Positions 10,226-19,359 of a stretch of DNA of 64,000 nt are shown here, in pieces. The notes under the pieces were generated by a model. It made no database searches and had not been told where the DNA came from. It was given only the letters and a program-made list of their open reading frames with translations. The stretch is taken from positions 1 through 64,000 of the forward strand of contig JANWWZ010000010.1 of NCBI GenBank assembly GCA_025057115.1. The letters run 5' to 3'. The translations under genes and the position numbers were made by a program. The first letter of the stretch is position 1; each line of letters opens with the position of its first letter. The stretch comes from Bernardetiaceae bacterium (GTDB lineage Bacteria; Bacteroidota; Bacteroidia; Cytophagales; Thermoflexibacteraceae).

Positions 10226-10768
10226 TTACTTTTTGGTGTCTTCCTTTTTAATTGGCGTGCCGCCTAACTTAGCAATGATTTTGTTTGTAATGTCGTACTC
10301 TTCTTTTGCAAATAAGATGATAGGCATTTGCCCTGCATCGGAAACGAAAATATAGTCAAAATTCTCAGCTTTGGCAAGTTCGTCGATGGCTTTTTGAATT
10401 TTTTCATAAACAGGTTGCAAAAGCTGAGCTTGCTTCATTTGCATATCTGCCTGTGCCTTTTCTTGGAAATCTTGCAAGGCTTGGCTAAGGTTTTGTAGTT
10501 CGCGCTCGCGGCTCTCCCGAATGGCAGGGGCAAGGTCATTGACATTCTTTTGATATGCCTCGAGTTTAGTTTGAAACTCTTTTTGCTTGTTTTGAAGTTC
10601 GTTAGCAAGTTGATTTTGGTAAGTTTTCAACTCGGCTTCAATGGTTTTAGCCTCTGGCAAAGCTGACAAAATAGCATCGGGATTGGTAAAACCAATTTTG
10701 ATTTGAGCTTTGGAATGAGCTGCCCATAGCAATATGCTCAAAAGAATAGCAAACGCATTAATTTTCAT
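10226..10768 (-). CDS. OmpH/Skp-family periplasmic chaperone (second copy)
   Basis: A 180-residue protein with a signal peptide (1-21, ending SKA-QIKIGF). The family start IGFTNPDAILSALPE is followed by a long charged coiled coil (about 40-125) and the conserved C-terminal strand region YIFVSDAG. Skp trimers hold unfolded outer-membrane proteins between the Sec translocon and the BAM complex. It lies last in the cluster uppS-bamA-skp-skp, about 100 bases downstream of the first skp, so it may also have its own promoter. The extended KK-rich C-terminus (about 170-180) is not part of the core fold. Confidence 0.88.
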   Translation of the reverse strand: MKINAFAILLSILLWAAHSKAQIKIGFTNPDAILSALPEAKTIEAELKTYQNQLANELQNKQKEFQTKLEAYQKNVNDLAPAIRESRERELQNLSQALQDFQEKAQADMQMKQAQLLQPVYEKIQKAIDELAKAENFDYIFVSDAGQMPIILFAKEEYDITNKIIAKLGGTPIKKEDTKK

Positions 10769-10868
10769 GTCAAACCAGTGTTTTAGTGATAATTCAGCAT
10801 GCTACAAATGGCATTGCAATTTGTGCACCAAATAGACCTTAGCGCAAATATAAACTACATTATGGTTT

Positions 10869-11426
10869 TTAGTGGGTTCCTTTTTTGTTGCCGTCGTTGC
10901 TTTGGGGTGAGCGCCCTTCTTCTGCTATGCCCAATTCTTCCATAACGATGTCAGTATAATTGTGAATGGGATCGGCAAAAATCATTACTAAATCACCAGC
11001 TTTATCAAAAATAAAGGAAAGCCGACGCTTTCGGGCAACTTTTTCAACAGCAGCGTAAATTTTATCCTGGATGGGTTTCATCAGCTCAAGTCGTTTCTGA
11101 TAAATTTGGCCTTCGATGCCAAAAAATTTGTTTTGCAGGTCCATCACTTCTTTTTCCTTAGCATCGATGGCGGCTAGTCGTTGCTGGCGAAGCTCTTCAG
11201 GTAACAGTACTTTTTCGGCTTCAAAGTCCAAGCGCATTTTTTGCACTGCTAGCTGTTTTTCTTCTACCTCGCGGCGCCAAATTTCTGCCTGTTTTTCTAG
11301 CTCTGCCTGTACTTGGGCGTATTCAGGCATTTTTTCTAAAATTACTTGTGTATCCACATACCCGAACCGCTGAGCCAAGGCTTGATGAAGCAGTAAGAAC
11401 AAAAGTAAACTCCACTGTAAGCGCAT
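10869..11426 (-). CDS. OmpH/Skp-family periplasmic chaperone (first copy)
   Basis: I place the start at ATG 11426 (185 residues), because this gives a signal peptide (MRLQWSLL...HQALAQ) directly before the family motif RFGYVDTQVILEKMPEY. The frame is open further upstream, but that extension would bury the signal sequence and overlap bamA. A coiled coil runs from about 35 to 115, followed by the C-terminal motif LSFIFDKAGDLVMIFAD. The start lies 13 bases past the bamA stop, so the two are almost certainly co-transcribed. The role is chaperoning outer-membrane proteins to BamA. Confidence 0.88.
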   Translation of the reverse strand: MRLQWSLLLFLLLHQALAQRFGYVDTQVILEKMPEYAQVQAELEKQAEIWRREVEEKQLAVQKMRLDFEAEKVLLPEELRQQRLAAIDAKEKEVMDLQNKFFGIEGQIYQKRLELMKPIQDKIYAAVEKVARKRRLSFIFDKAGDLVMIFADPIHNYTDIVMEELGIAEEGRSPQSNDGNKKGTH

Positions 11427-11439
11427 GGTAGTAGTGCAA

Positions 11440-13998
11440 TTATCTAAGCAATTGACCAATAGTAAAATGGAATTGGCTACCATTGATATTAGGCGCTCCA
11501 GGAATGGTATCAAATCCATATGCCCAATCGATGCCTAATAAGCCAAAGGCGGGCATAAAGATGCGGGCTCCTACGCCCATGGAGCGCTTTAGGTCAAAGG
11601 GGTTAAATTCTTGAAAACTGCCCCAGTTATTTCCTCCTTCAGCAAAAGCCAGTACGAAAATAGTAGCCGATGGGTTGAGCGAAACAGGATAGCGCAACTC
11701 AAGGACGTATTTGTTATACACCACTCCCCCTGCACCGTTTCGGTTGTAGCGCAAGCCACCGTTGCCATCGGGCTCTAAAGGGCGAATGGTGTTGTCTTGA
11801 TAGCCGCGCAGTCCGATAATTTCCGTTCCCAGAAGAAAGTTATTGATGGTCAAACCGCTGCCACCTAGTACGAAGCGTTCAAAAGGACTTGTGTCAAGGC
11901 GTGGATTGAAGCGCCCCATAAAACCCATATGCGCGCGTGCGTTGAGCACTAGTTTGCCGTTGTTGGTCAATTTCATGAACCATGAATTGTCAAACATCCA
12001 TCGATGGTACTCAATCCATTGGGTGGTGCCATTTACCAAAGGTTCAGAACGACCCGTGAGCAGAGAGTAAGGCGGTGTTAGGGTTACTGAAAGAGAAACG
12101 TTGGCTCCTTCGCGTGGATAAGTAGGGTTATCGATGCTGTTGCGGGAAATAGTGGTATTAAAAGTAAAATTGTTAAAACGCCCATTGTTAATTGCTCCGA
12201 AGCCGAAGAAATTGTTCAAGTTATAGTACTGATAGCTTAAGGCATTGGTCATTACAAACCAGTCGTCGGGAAACTTGAGCTGCCTGCCCAAACTCACTGT
12301 GATGCCAGAGACTTGCAGCGAACCTGTTTGACGCAGCATAGCAAAGTCAGCAAAAATGCGGTTGACGGAATGGTTGAAGCCAATGGTAAAAGCATTGCGC
12401 TTTCTCCCTCCCAGCCATGGCTCACTAAAAGTGAGGGAATAGTTTTGAAAACGCCTTCCATTGGCTTGTAAACGCAACTGCAAACGCTGCCCATCTCCTT
12501 GAGGCAAAGGGCGCCAAGAGCTCAAGTCTGTAATTTTGCGAGCAGAAAAATTGTTGAATACCAGTCCCACAGTACCCACAAAGCCGAATGCGCCTCCCCA
12601 GCCACCAGAGAGTTCTATTTGATCGCTGGGGCGTTCTTCAAGGTTATAGTTGATATCTACCGTTCCGGCAACAAGGTTGGGCACGGGATTAATGCCAATT
12701 TTTTCAGGGTCAAAGTAGCCCAAAGCAGCTAGTTCGCGCTGAGTGCGGATAATATCAGCGCGGCTAAACTTATTGCCTGGCAAAGTGCGCAGCTCGCGAA
12801 TAATGACGTGATCGCTAGTGCGGGTATTGCCATTGATGTTAATTTTGTTGATATCTGCTTGCTCGCCTTCGTAAATGCGCAGTTCGATGTCTACAGAGTC
12901 CTCACCTACTTGTACCTCAACGGGTTCTATGCTAAAGAATAAGTAGCCGTTGTCCATGTACAGCGAGGTAATATCTTGCTGTGTAGGGCTGAAATTGAGC
13001 CGCTTGCTTAACTCATCGGGGTTATATACATCGCCTTTTTTAATGCCTAGCACTTTATTGAGCACTGTATCAGAGTAAATATAATTGCCTACCCAGCGAA
13101 TGTTGCGGTAGTAAAACTTTTTTCCTTCGTGGATTTTTAACTTAATTCCTACCAACCCCTCAGCAATATCATACACGGAATCGTACTCAATAGCCGCATT
13201 TCGGTAGCCATTTTTATTGTAGAACTCTATGATGTGCTTTTTGTCTTTTTCGAACTCTTCCTTGATGAACTTAGAAGGAGTAAAGATTTTAGCCAAGTTG
13301 AAACCCTTAGCACGGGTTTTTTTCATTTTGTTGAGTACTTTTTGAACTTTAAAGTCATTTACTCCTTCTACTTCTATGTGGGCAATGCGCACCTTAGGAC
13401 CTTTGTTAATTTTGATGAGCAAGTAGGCATAGTTGGCATTAGGACCATAGATTGTATCCTTTCGCTGAGTAATTTGGATTTTGACATTTCGGTAACCTTT
13501 CTCTTGGTAATACTTTCGAATTTTGTTTTCTGTACTTTTCACTAAAGCATCGTTAATAATGCGACCTTTGGTGAGCTTGACTTTTTCTTGCAAGGTTTCG
13601 CGTTGCCCCTTGCCAATACCTTCAAAGACAAACCGCGATAGGCGCGCTCTTTCTTTGATGGCAATTTCCAAATAGGCTTTATTGTTTTCTACGCGGCTAA
13701 GCAAAATAGCTACGTCGCTCACGATGCCTGATTTGTAGAGTTTTTTAATAGAATTGCTAATTTCTTCACCTGGGATTTTGATTTTATCGCCAGCTCTAAG
13801 CCCCGACATAGAAATAAGGGCGTCGCGGTCTAGGTGTTCAGCGCCACTAACTGTAACTCCACCGATGATATACTCCCGTTGGGTGGAATAGTCCACTGCT
13901 TCTTGCTGTTTATAGCGATTGCGCAAACCTAGTCCGATTTGAGCACTGGCAAGAATGGCATTGAATATGAGCAAAGACAGGAAAATGACCCTTTTCAT
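11440..13998 (-). CDS. bamA: Outer-membrane protein assembly factor BamA
   Basis: This is the core of the BAM insertase, which folds beta-barrel proteins into the outer membrane. ATG 13998 gives an 852-residue protein with a clean signal peptide (MKRVIFLSLLIFNAILASAQ); an upstream in-frame GTG at 14016 is less likely. Five POTRA repeats occupy roughly residues 40-460 (for example VTVSGAEHL, FVFEGIGKG, IEVEGVNDF, IRWVGNYIY, ININGNTRT). The barrel follows, with the loop-6 motif LRGYQD, a variant of VRGF, near residue 750. The last residues are TIGQLLR, so the terminal residue is Arg rather than the usual aromatic. It sits between uppS (44 bases upstream) and skp (13 bases downstream), the usual Bacteroidota order. 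Confidence 0.95.
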   Translation of the reverse strand: MKRVIFLSLLIFNAILASAQIGLGLRNRYKQQEAVDYSTQREYIIGGVTVSGAEHLDRDALISMSGLRAGDKIKIPGEEISNSIKKLYKSGIVSDVAILLSRVENNKAYLEIAIKERARLSRFVFEGIGKGQRETLQEKVKLTKGRIINDALVKSTENKIRKYYQEKGYRNVKIQITQRKDTIYGPNANYAYLLIKINKGPKVRIAHIEVEGVNDFKVQKVLNKMKKTRAKGFNLAKIFTPSKFIKEEFEKDKKHIIEFYNKNGYRNAAIEYDSVYDIAEGLVGIKLKIHEGKKFYYRNIRWVGNYIYSDTVLNKVLGIKKGDVYNPDELSKRLNFSPTQQDITSLYMDNGYLFFSIEPVEVQVGEDSVDIELRIYEGEQADINKININGNTRTSDHVIIRELRTLPGNKFSRADIIRTQRELAALGYFDPEKIGINPVPNLVAGTVDINYNLEERPSDQIELSGGWGGAFGFVGTVGLVFNNFSARKITDLSSWRPLPQGDGQRLQLRLQANGRRFQNYSLTFSEPWLGGRKRNAFTIGFNHSVNRIFADFAMLRQTGSLQVSGITVSLGRQLKFPDDWFVMTNALSYQYYNLNNFFGFGAINNGRFNNFTFNTTISRNSIDNPTYPREGANVSLSVTLTPPYSLLTGRSEPLVNGTTQWIEYHRWMFDNSWFMKLTNNGKLVLNARAHMGFMGRFNPRLDTSPFERFVLGGSGLTINNFLLGTEIIGLRGYQDNTIRPLEPDGNGGLRYNRNGAGGVVYNKYVLELRYPVSLNPSATIFVLAFAEGGNNWGSFQEFNPFDLKRSMGVGARIFMPAFGLLGIDWAYGFDTIPGAPNINGSQFHFTIGQLLR

Positions 13999-14042
13999 GT
14001 GGCACATGCAAAGCACGGCTTAATACACAATAGGCTACAGAT

Positions 14043-14783
14043 TTAAGATTGCGCAAGTTGCTCGCTAATTTTGCCAAAGCGGCGCTCGCGCTGTTGGTAG
14101 GAAAGAACTGCTTCGTAAAGATGTTCTCTGCGAAAGTCAGGCCAGAGAATATCCGTGAAGAACAATTCAGAGTAAGCCAGTTGCCAAAGTAGGAAATTGC
14201 TGATGCGCATTTCGCCACTGGTGCGGATAATTAACTCAGGGTCGGGAATGTTGTGCGTGTTTAAATAGCATGTAAAGCGTTGGGCGTCTATTTGGTCGCT
14301 AGTGAGGCGCTTAGCTTCGATATCTGCTGCCATGGCCTTGATGGCATTGAGAATTTCCCATCGTCCACTGTAGCTAAGGGCTAGAATTACTGTCATGCCT
14401 GTGTTGTTGGCTGTAGCGGCAATGCCTTTTTTGAGAGCAGCAACGCATTCAGCAGGTAGGCGTTTTAAATCGCCAATTGTCATTAGTTTGATGTTGTTTT
14501 TTTGCAGGTTGGGAATCTCCTGCTCAATAGTAGTTACTAGTAAGTGCATTAGCGCATCTACTTCTTCCTGAGGACGGTTCCAGTTTTCAGTGGAAAAAGC
14601 GTAGAGAGTCAAGTACTTTACGCCTAACTCTGCAGAGGCTTCGGAAATTTCCTGTACCGCTTTGATAGCATTGCGATGCCCAAAAATTCTAGCAGCACCT
14701 CTTTTTTTTGCCCACCGTCCATTGCCATCCATAATAACGGCAATATGTTGCGGGACGCGCGACAAATCTATTTTTTCTTTCAT
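14043..14783 (-). CDS. uppS: Undecaprenyl diphosphate synthase
   Basis: A 246-residue cis-prenyltransferase that adds isopentenyl units to farnesyl diphosphate, making the C55 lipid carrier for peptidoglycan and surface polysaccharides. The active-site loop IMDGNGRWAKKRG places the catalytic Asp at D19. The motifs YAFSTENWNRP and RTSGEMRISNFLLWQ are all present. It is cytoplasmic and membrane-associated. It heads the bamA-skp-skp cluster, a linkage that groups envelope-building functions and is common in this phylum. The 134 bases upstream, before the slyD-like gene, could hold the operon promoter, but I found no consensus match. Confidence 0.95.
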   Translation of the reverse strand: MKEKIDLSRVPQHIAVIMDGNGRWAKKRGAARIFGHRNAIKAVQEISEASAELGVKYLTLYAFSTENWNRPQEEVDALMHLLVTTIEQEIPNLQKNNIKLMTIGDLKRLPAECVAALKKGIAATANNTGMTVILALSYSGRWEILNAIKAMAADIEAKRLTSDQIDAQRFTCYLNTHNIPDPELIIRTSGEMRISNFLLWQLAYSELFFTDILWPDFRREHLYEAVLSYQQRERRFGKISEQLAQS

Positions 14784-14917
14784 TGGCTTGATGCCTAGAT
14801 AACTTAGCTTTTATGACGCAAATTTCGCAACAATCCCCAAAAAACGATAAAAGTCAAAGGCTTATCGCAACTCTCTTTGTCTGCTGCTTGCAAGAGATTT
14901 GCCGATGCAGTTGCAGG

Positions 14918-15433
14918 TTAATAGGTCATTTCGCCTGAATGGTGGATTTGTCCCTGTTCAATTTCTAAGCCAGTAGCCTGGCGTACGTGAATCACCTGTC
15001 CAGTAAAATGCATCGTTTTGCCAGCTAAGGGATGGTTAAAATCCAACCACACCCCTTCTTCAGTAACTCTCTCTACGCGAGCTTTGAATATTTCTCCTTC
15101 TTGGTTAGTAAGAGGCAACACATTTCCCACTTGCAAGAACTCTTTTTCTACGGGTTGACCATCCACTTCAAATGCTTTAAGGGGAAAAAATTCTATTGCT
15201 TCCGGATCGTACTCGCCATAGCCCTCTTGAGGGGAAATACTAAATTCAAACGTATCTCCCGCTTGCTTGCCCATAAGCATGGCTTCAAACTTTTCAGGAA
15301 GTCCGCTTTCTCCCACCAAAAATGTCATGGGGTCTTCTTCAGTAACTATCTCCACTAGCACTTGTTCTTGGTCTTGGTCGCTAATGTGCAACTGGTAAAC
15401 GATGGTAGCTACAGTATGGGGTTGGATTTTCAT
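14918..15433 (-). CDS. SlyD-like FKBP-type peptidyl-prolyl isomerase
   Basis: A 171-residue cytoplasmic isomerase and chaperone. The FKBP core is split by an insert-in-flap domain, as in SlyD: N-terminal strand VATIVYQLHI, glycine turn VGESGLPEKFEAMLMGKQAGD, then EGYGEYDPE, an inserted domain (about 75-125), and the FKBP ending FNHPLAGKTMHFTGQVIHV. There is no His-rich nickel-binding tail of the E. coli type; only HHS appears at the end. Its ATG overlaps the TGA of the malic enzyme gene (ATGA), so translation is probably coupled. Why an isomerase should be coupled to malic enzyme is unknown. Confidence 0.9.
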   Translation of the reverse strand: MKIQPHTVATIVYQLHISDQDQEQVLVEIVTEEDPMTFLVGESGLPEKFEAMLMGKQAGDTFEFSISPQEGYGEYDPEAIEFFPLKAFEVDGQPVEKEFLQVGNVLPLTNQEGEIFKARVERVTEEGVWLDFNHPLAGKTMHFTGQVIHVRQATGLEIEQGQIHHSGEMTY

Positions 15434-17712
15434 TGTTGACAGCGTTTTTTATTTTGAGCATCTACTACAGCAATAGTAGTCATATTGACTATCTCGCGCA
15501 CTGAGCTACCTAGCTGCAATACGTGTACGGCTTTTCTCATGCCTAAAATGATAGGTCCTACCGCCTCCGCACCGCCGATAGCTTGCATGAGCTTATATGC
15601 AATATTGCCTGCTGCTAAGTTAGGAAAAATTAGAATATTAGGTGCCCCAGCAACTAGCTCTGAAAAGGGATAATTTTCCTGCAAAATTTCCTTACTAAAA
15701 GCTACGTTGGCTTGAATTTCTCCATCTACGCATAGGTGAGGATGTTGCTTTTTGAGTATTTCCACTGCCTTGCGCACTTTGGTAGGCTCGGGGTCGTTGG
15801 AAGAGCCGAAATTAGAATAAGACAGCATGGCGATACGCGGCTCTATGTCAAATTGGCGGACTGCTTCGGCAGCAAATAAGGCAATATCTACTAGCTCCTC
15901 CGTTGTAGGGTTTTGAATGACAGTAGTATCCGCCATGAAAATAGGACCCTGCCGAGTGAGTATCATGTACATACCTGAGACCTTTTTGCCCACCTCTGTA
16001 GGTCCGATAATTTCTAGGGCAGGGCGCAAGACAGACTCATATTTGCGCGTTAAGCCAGAAATGAGCGCATCTGCTTCCCCTTCGTGAAGCATCAACATGC
16101 CAAAATAATTCCGCTCTCTTACCTTGCGATGGGCTTCGTTGTAATTATAGCCGCGCCTTTTGCGCTTGTCAAAAAAAATATCCCCGTAGCGGCGGCATTG
16201 CTCTGCTGCTTCTGGCGAGAGGGGATCTATGATAGGCACATTGCTCAAGTCCAGACCATTTTCGGCGATGATTTGGGCAATTTTGTTTCTCTCGCCTAAA
16301 AGAATGGGTTTGGCAATGCCCTCATCAAGGACAATTTGAGCAGCTTTGAGCACGCTGTAATTATCTGCTTCAGCAAAAATAACGCGCTGGGGGTCTTGTT
16401 TAGCTTTGCTAACCAGTACGCGCATAATGTTGTCATCGCTGCCCATGCGGCGGCGCAACTGGTTTTCATACTCTTCCCAATCAGTAATATGAAGGCGGGC
16501 TACGCCGCTTTCCATGGCCGCTTTTGCCACTGCAGGGGCTACAGTAGTGAGCAAACGTGGATCTAAAGGTTTGGGAATGAAATAATTGGGACCAAAGGTA
16601 ATATTGGGCTGATTGTAGGCAATATTGACAATTTCAGGAACGGGTTTGCGAGCCAAGTTGGCAATGGCATACACAGCGGCTAATTTCATGGCATCGTTAA
16701 TTTCTGTTGCTCGCACATCAAGAGCGCCGCGAAAAATGAAAGGAAATCCTAACACATTATTGACTTGGTTGGGGTAATCGGACCTGCCCGTAGCCATAAT
16801 GATATCGCTGCGCGTAGCTATTGCCACATCATAAGCAATTTCAGGGTCAGGGTTGGCTAAGGCAAATACAATGGGCTTTTTTGCCATGGTGAGCAACCAT
16901 GCTGGCTCGACCACGTTTGCCTTGCTGAGCCCTACCAACACGTCAGCTCCTACTAGCGCCTCCTGTAAGGTATGGACTTTGCGCGTGGTAGCAAACTCGC
17001 GCTTGTATTTGTCCAAGTCTGTGCGGTCTGCATGTACTACGCCTTTGCTATCGCATAGGATAATATTTTGGCGCTGCGCTCCGATTTTAAGAAATAACCT
17101 TGCACAAGAGATAGCAGAAGCCCCTGCCCCAGAGAAAACAATATTCATCTGAGGAATTTTCTTGCCTGCCAGTTCAGCAGCGTTGATAAGGGCAGCTGCT
17201 GTGATGATAGCCGTACCATGTTGGTCATCGTGCATCACGGGGATGCGCATTTCTTTCTTAAGGCGCTCTTCTATCTCAAAACAGTCCGGGGCTTTGATAT
17301 CTTCCAGGTTAATGCCTCCGAAAGTAGGTTCTAGCGCTTTTACTACTTTCACAAATTCCTCTACACTACGGCAGTTGAGTTCAAGGTCAAATACATCTAT
17401 GCCAGCAAAAACTTTAAATAAGATGCCTTTGCCTTCCATAACGGGCTTGGAAGCCTCCGGACCTATGTCGCCCAGTCCGAGCACTGCTGTGCCGTTGGAA
17501 ATAACCGCCACTAAATTGCCTTTGGTGGTGTATTTATACACCTCTTCAGGATTTCGAGCAATTTCAAGACAAGGCTCTGCTACTCCAGGAGAGTAAGCTA
17601 GGGCTAAATCCCGCTGCGACTTAGTAGCTTTGGTAGGAACGACTTCTATTTTTCCAGGACGCTCTAAGGCGTGATAGTCTAACGCATCTTGCTTCCTGAT
17701 TTTGGCAGCCAT
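15430..17712 (-). CDS. maeB: Malic enzyme with C-terminal phosphotransacetylase-like domain
   Basis: A 760-residue cytoplasmic enzyme that decarboxylates malate to pyruvate with reduction of NAD(P), linking the TCA cycle to gluconeogenesis and NADPH supply. The malic N-domain (about 18-155) contains [13 protein letters not shown] and [17 protein letters not shown]. The NAD-binding domain (about 165-400) contains [10 protein letters not shown] and the Rossmann motif [16 protein letters not shown] phosphotransacetylase-like domain (about 425-755) follows; in the MaeB family it is regulatory and binds acetyl-CoA rather than being catalytic. The length matches MaeB. Its stop overlaps the start of the SlyD-like gene. 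Confidence 0.94.
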   Translation of the reverse strand: MAAKIRKQDALDYHALERPGKIEVVPTKATKSQRDLALAYSPGVAEPCLEIARNPEEVYKYTTKGNLVAVISNGTAVLGLGDIGPEASKPVMEGKGILFKVFAGIDVFDLELNCRSVEEFVKVVKALEPTFGGINLEDIKAPDCFEIEERLKKEMRIPVMHDDQHGTAIITAAALINAAELAGKKIPQMNIVFSGAGASAISCARLFLKIGAQRQNIILCDSKGVVHADRTDLDKYKREFATTRKVHTLQEALVGADVLVGLSKANVVEPAWLLTMAKKPIVFALANPDPEIAYDVAIATRSDIIMATGRSDYPNQVNNVLGFPFIFRGALDVRATEINDAMKLAAVYAIANLARKPVPEIVNIAYNQPNITFGPNYFIPKPLDPRLLTTVAPAVAKAAMESGVARLHITDWEEYENQLRRRMGSDDNIMRVLVSKAKQDPQRVIFAEADNYSVLKAAQIVLDEGIAKPILLGERNKIAQIIAENGLDLSNVPIIDPLSPEAAEQCRRYGDIFFDKRKRRGYNYNEAHRKVRERNYFGMLMLHEGEADALISGLTRKYESVLRPALEIIGPTEVGKKVSGMYMILTRQGPIFMADTTVIQNPTTEELVDIALFAAEAVRQFDIEPRIAMLSYSNFGSSNDPEPTKVRKAVEILKKQHPHLCVDGEIQANVAFSKEILQENYPFSELVAGAPNILIFPNLAAGNIAYKLMQAIGGAEAVGPIILGMRKAVHVLQLGSSVREIVNMTTIAVVDAQNKKRCQQ

Positions 17713-17799
17713 GCAAAAAATAAGTTAAATTAGCTACAAAGCTAATGGAGAATGACAAGAAAAATGTGCTCTGAGTTGAGTTTGCAAGACAAGGGACCT

Positions 17800-18681
17800 T
17801 TATTCGGTTTCAAAGTAGATAATATCGCAGTTTTGCAAATCGGAGTGGAGCACTACTTTTTTGTCTTTTTTGCCATCGGAAATAACAATGGCAGTGGTGA
17901 CGGGAGGCTGCTTGCCCATTTGATTGGCGTAGCAAACCAGAAAGTTGTATAATCTGTGCGGCTCTAGTTGCACTTTGATTACCCTCGGCTGGTTGCGCAA
18001 TTTGTAGTTTTTCAAAATCCATTGGTTGTTGTAAAGCAAAGAAATGACATCGCCATCTTCCTTGCCATCGTCAAAAACTCGGAGGGTTAAAAAATTGCTT
18101 TGAACAAAGACTTTATGCCCTGCTTTAACAGGTCGGTCATGAGCTTTTGCGATTTTGCCATTTTGGATGACAGTGAGGGTATCAATCTCCTCTGGGCGAG
18201 CTTGGTAGCGCTTTAGTACAATAGGTCCAGGAAAGCAAGGCAAACCACTTTGGGGGTCTATTCCTTCCCACGTACCGCTAAAGTATCCCTTTTCTTTTTC
18301 ATCCTCTTGGTAAGTCCAACGCAGCCAACCGCGTTTATAGCAATAATGCGAGTGTGCGCTATTGTCGGTGTTGTTAAAATAATCGATATAGTTGGTTTCT
18401 TTGAAATATAGCGTATCGTGGCTTGTACATGCTTCCAGTTGTAAACGAAGGAGATATCTTTTTCCACCCTTGTACTTAGCGAAAGAAAACGAATTGCCTT
18501 GCCATTTGCCGATGGTATCGCTTTTTTCGAGGTTTATTTCGAAGTAATATACTAATTTTTCCTTGTCGGTTACTTGTGTGATTGAACCTACCCATTTGCC
18601 GGATAGATCTTCGGGCATTTGTGCGCCAAGCAAGCTAGTGAACAAATTACATAGCAATCCTACTACTGCTTTTTTTCTCAT
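17800..18681 (-). CDS. Secreted hypothetical protein
   Basis: A 293-residue protein of unknown function. The N-terminus MRKKAVVGLLCNLFTSLLGAQ is a signal peptide. Residues 22-155 (LSGKWVGSI...GYFSGTWEG) resemble a lipocalin-like beta-barrel that opens with a G-x-W motif. Residues about 195-293 match a C-terminal beta domain I know from many secreted Bacteroidota hypotheticals, with the pattern LRVFDDGKEDGDVISLLYN, then a central N-L-V-YA-N-G-PP-T, then a terminal SDLQNCDII. Its ATG is one base downstream of the stop of the methyltransferase-fold gene, so the two are co-translated in the dnaB transcript. The call rests on pattern only. Confidence 0.75.
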   Translation of the reverse strand: MRKKAVVGLLCNLFTSLLGAQMPEDLSGKWVGSITQVTDKEKLVYYFEINLEKSDTIGKWQGNSFSFAKYKGGKRYLLRLQLEACTSHDTLYFKETNYIDYFNNTDNSAHSHYCYKRGWLRWTYQEDEKEKGYFSGTWEGIDPQSGLPCFPGPIVLKRYQARPEEIDTLTVIQNGKIAKAHDRPVKAGHKVFVQSNFLTLRVFDDGKEDGDVISLLYNNQWILKNYKLRNQPRVIKVQLEPHRLYNFLVCYANQMGKQPPVTTAIVISDGKKDKKVVLHSDLQNCDIIYFETE

Positions 18682-18682
18682 T

Positions 18683-19348
18683 TTACTGCACTTTTTTCGC
18701 CAAAATCAAATTGTTAGTATGGGATACTTGCCACAAAATGCGAGTAGCCAGTCCGCTGTCTGCAAGCGATGAGGCCATTTCCTTTAGCTGGTTAGCAGAT
18801 AGAGTTTCTAACATCGTGTTGAAAATAATTTGTCCCTTTGCACTGGTAATTCTGGCGAGATGTTGCAAAAATGGCGATTTTGTAAAAGAGTCTGGTATGC
18901 ATTTGCCGATAAAAATATCTACGATGATCCAGTCAAAGGAGCGGTTTGAGTTAGTTACATAAACAGCGGCGTCTTGGCAAAGAATTTCCAAAGGAGCAAA
19001 GCGCTCTATTTGAAACTCTTCTTTAGCAAGAGAGATGATCAAGGGGTCGATGTCTATGCAGGTAATGGGTCCCATGTAACCAAAGTTTTTTCGCAAGGTT
19101 TCTACTACCGAGCCGCCGCCTAGCCCTAGCAGCAAAACACTTTGGACTTCTCTTGGGCAAAAGTGTGCTTGTTGCAGGGCGTAATGTAAAATTTTTTGCA
19201 AGTTTCCGTAAGAGTAGTTACTTACGGCAGTATCCAGTACGCGCTTGCCGTCTTGCCAATTGATCTCTAATTGCCCATTGATGTGGGAAAAATAGGTTTT
19301 CTCGCGTTGAGGTATCCAATAGCTTAGCCATTTTTTAAATGTATTCAT
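18683..19348 (-). CDS. Spermidine synthase-like protein (methyltransferase fold)
   Basis: A 221-residue protein. The Rossmann-type motif VLLLGLGGGSVVETLRK (about 70-86), the acidic ITCIDIDP loop binding the adenosyl moiety, and FDWIIVDIF at motif II are those of the SpeE family. The protein is shorter than true spermidine synthases (about 280 residues). Its N-terminal beta domain is reduced to about 40 residues, and I do not see the polyamine-binding acidic cluster clearly. Aminopropyl or methyl transfer are both possible. It begins 11 bases after dnaB and ends one base before the next gene. The substrate is unknown. Confidence 0.75.
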   Translation of the reverse strand: MNTFKKWLSYWIPQREKTYFSHINGQLEINWQDGKRVLDTAVSNYSYGNLQKILHYALQQAHFCPREVQSVLLLGLGGGSVVETLRKNFGYMGPITCIDIDPLIISLAKEEFQIERFAPLEILCQDAAVYVTNSNRSFDWIIVDIFIGKCIPDSFTKSPFLQHLARITSAKGQIIFNTMLETLSANQLKEMASSLADSGLATRILWQVSHTNNLILAKKVQ

Positions 19349-19359
19349 GTAAGGTAAAG

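Noticed and set aside
11427-11519. N-terminal extension of the first skp gene
   Set aside because: It would place a signal peptide internally and overlap bamA; the ATG at 11426 starts directly with the signal sequence.
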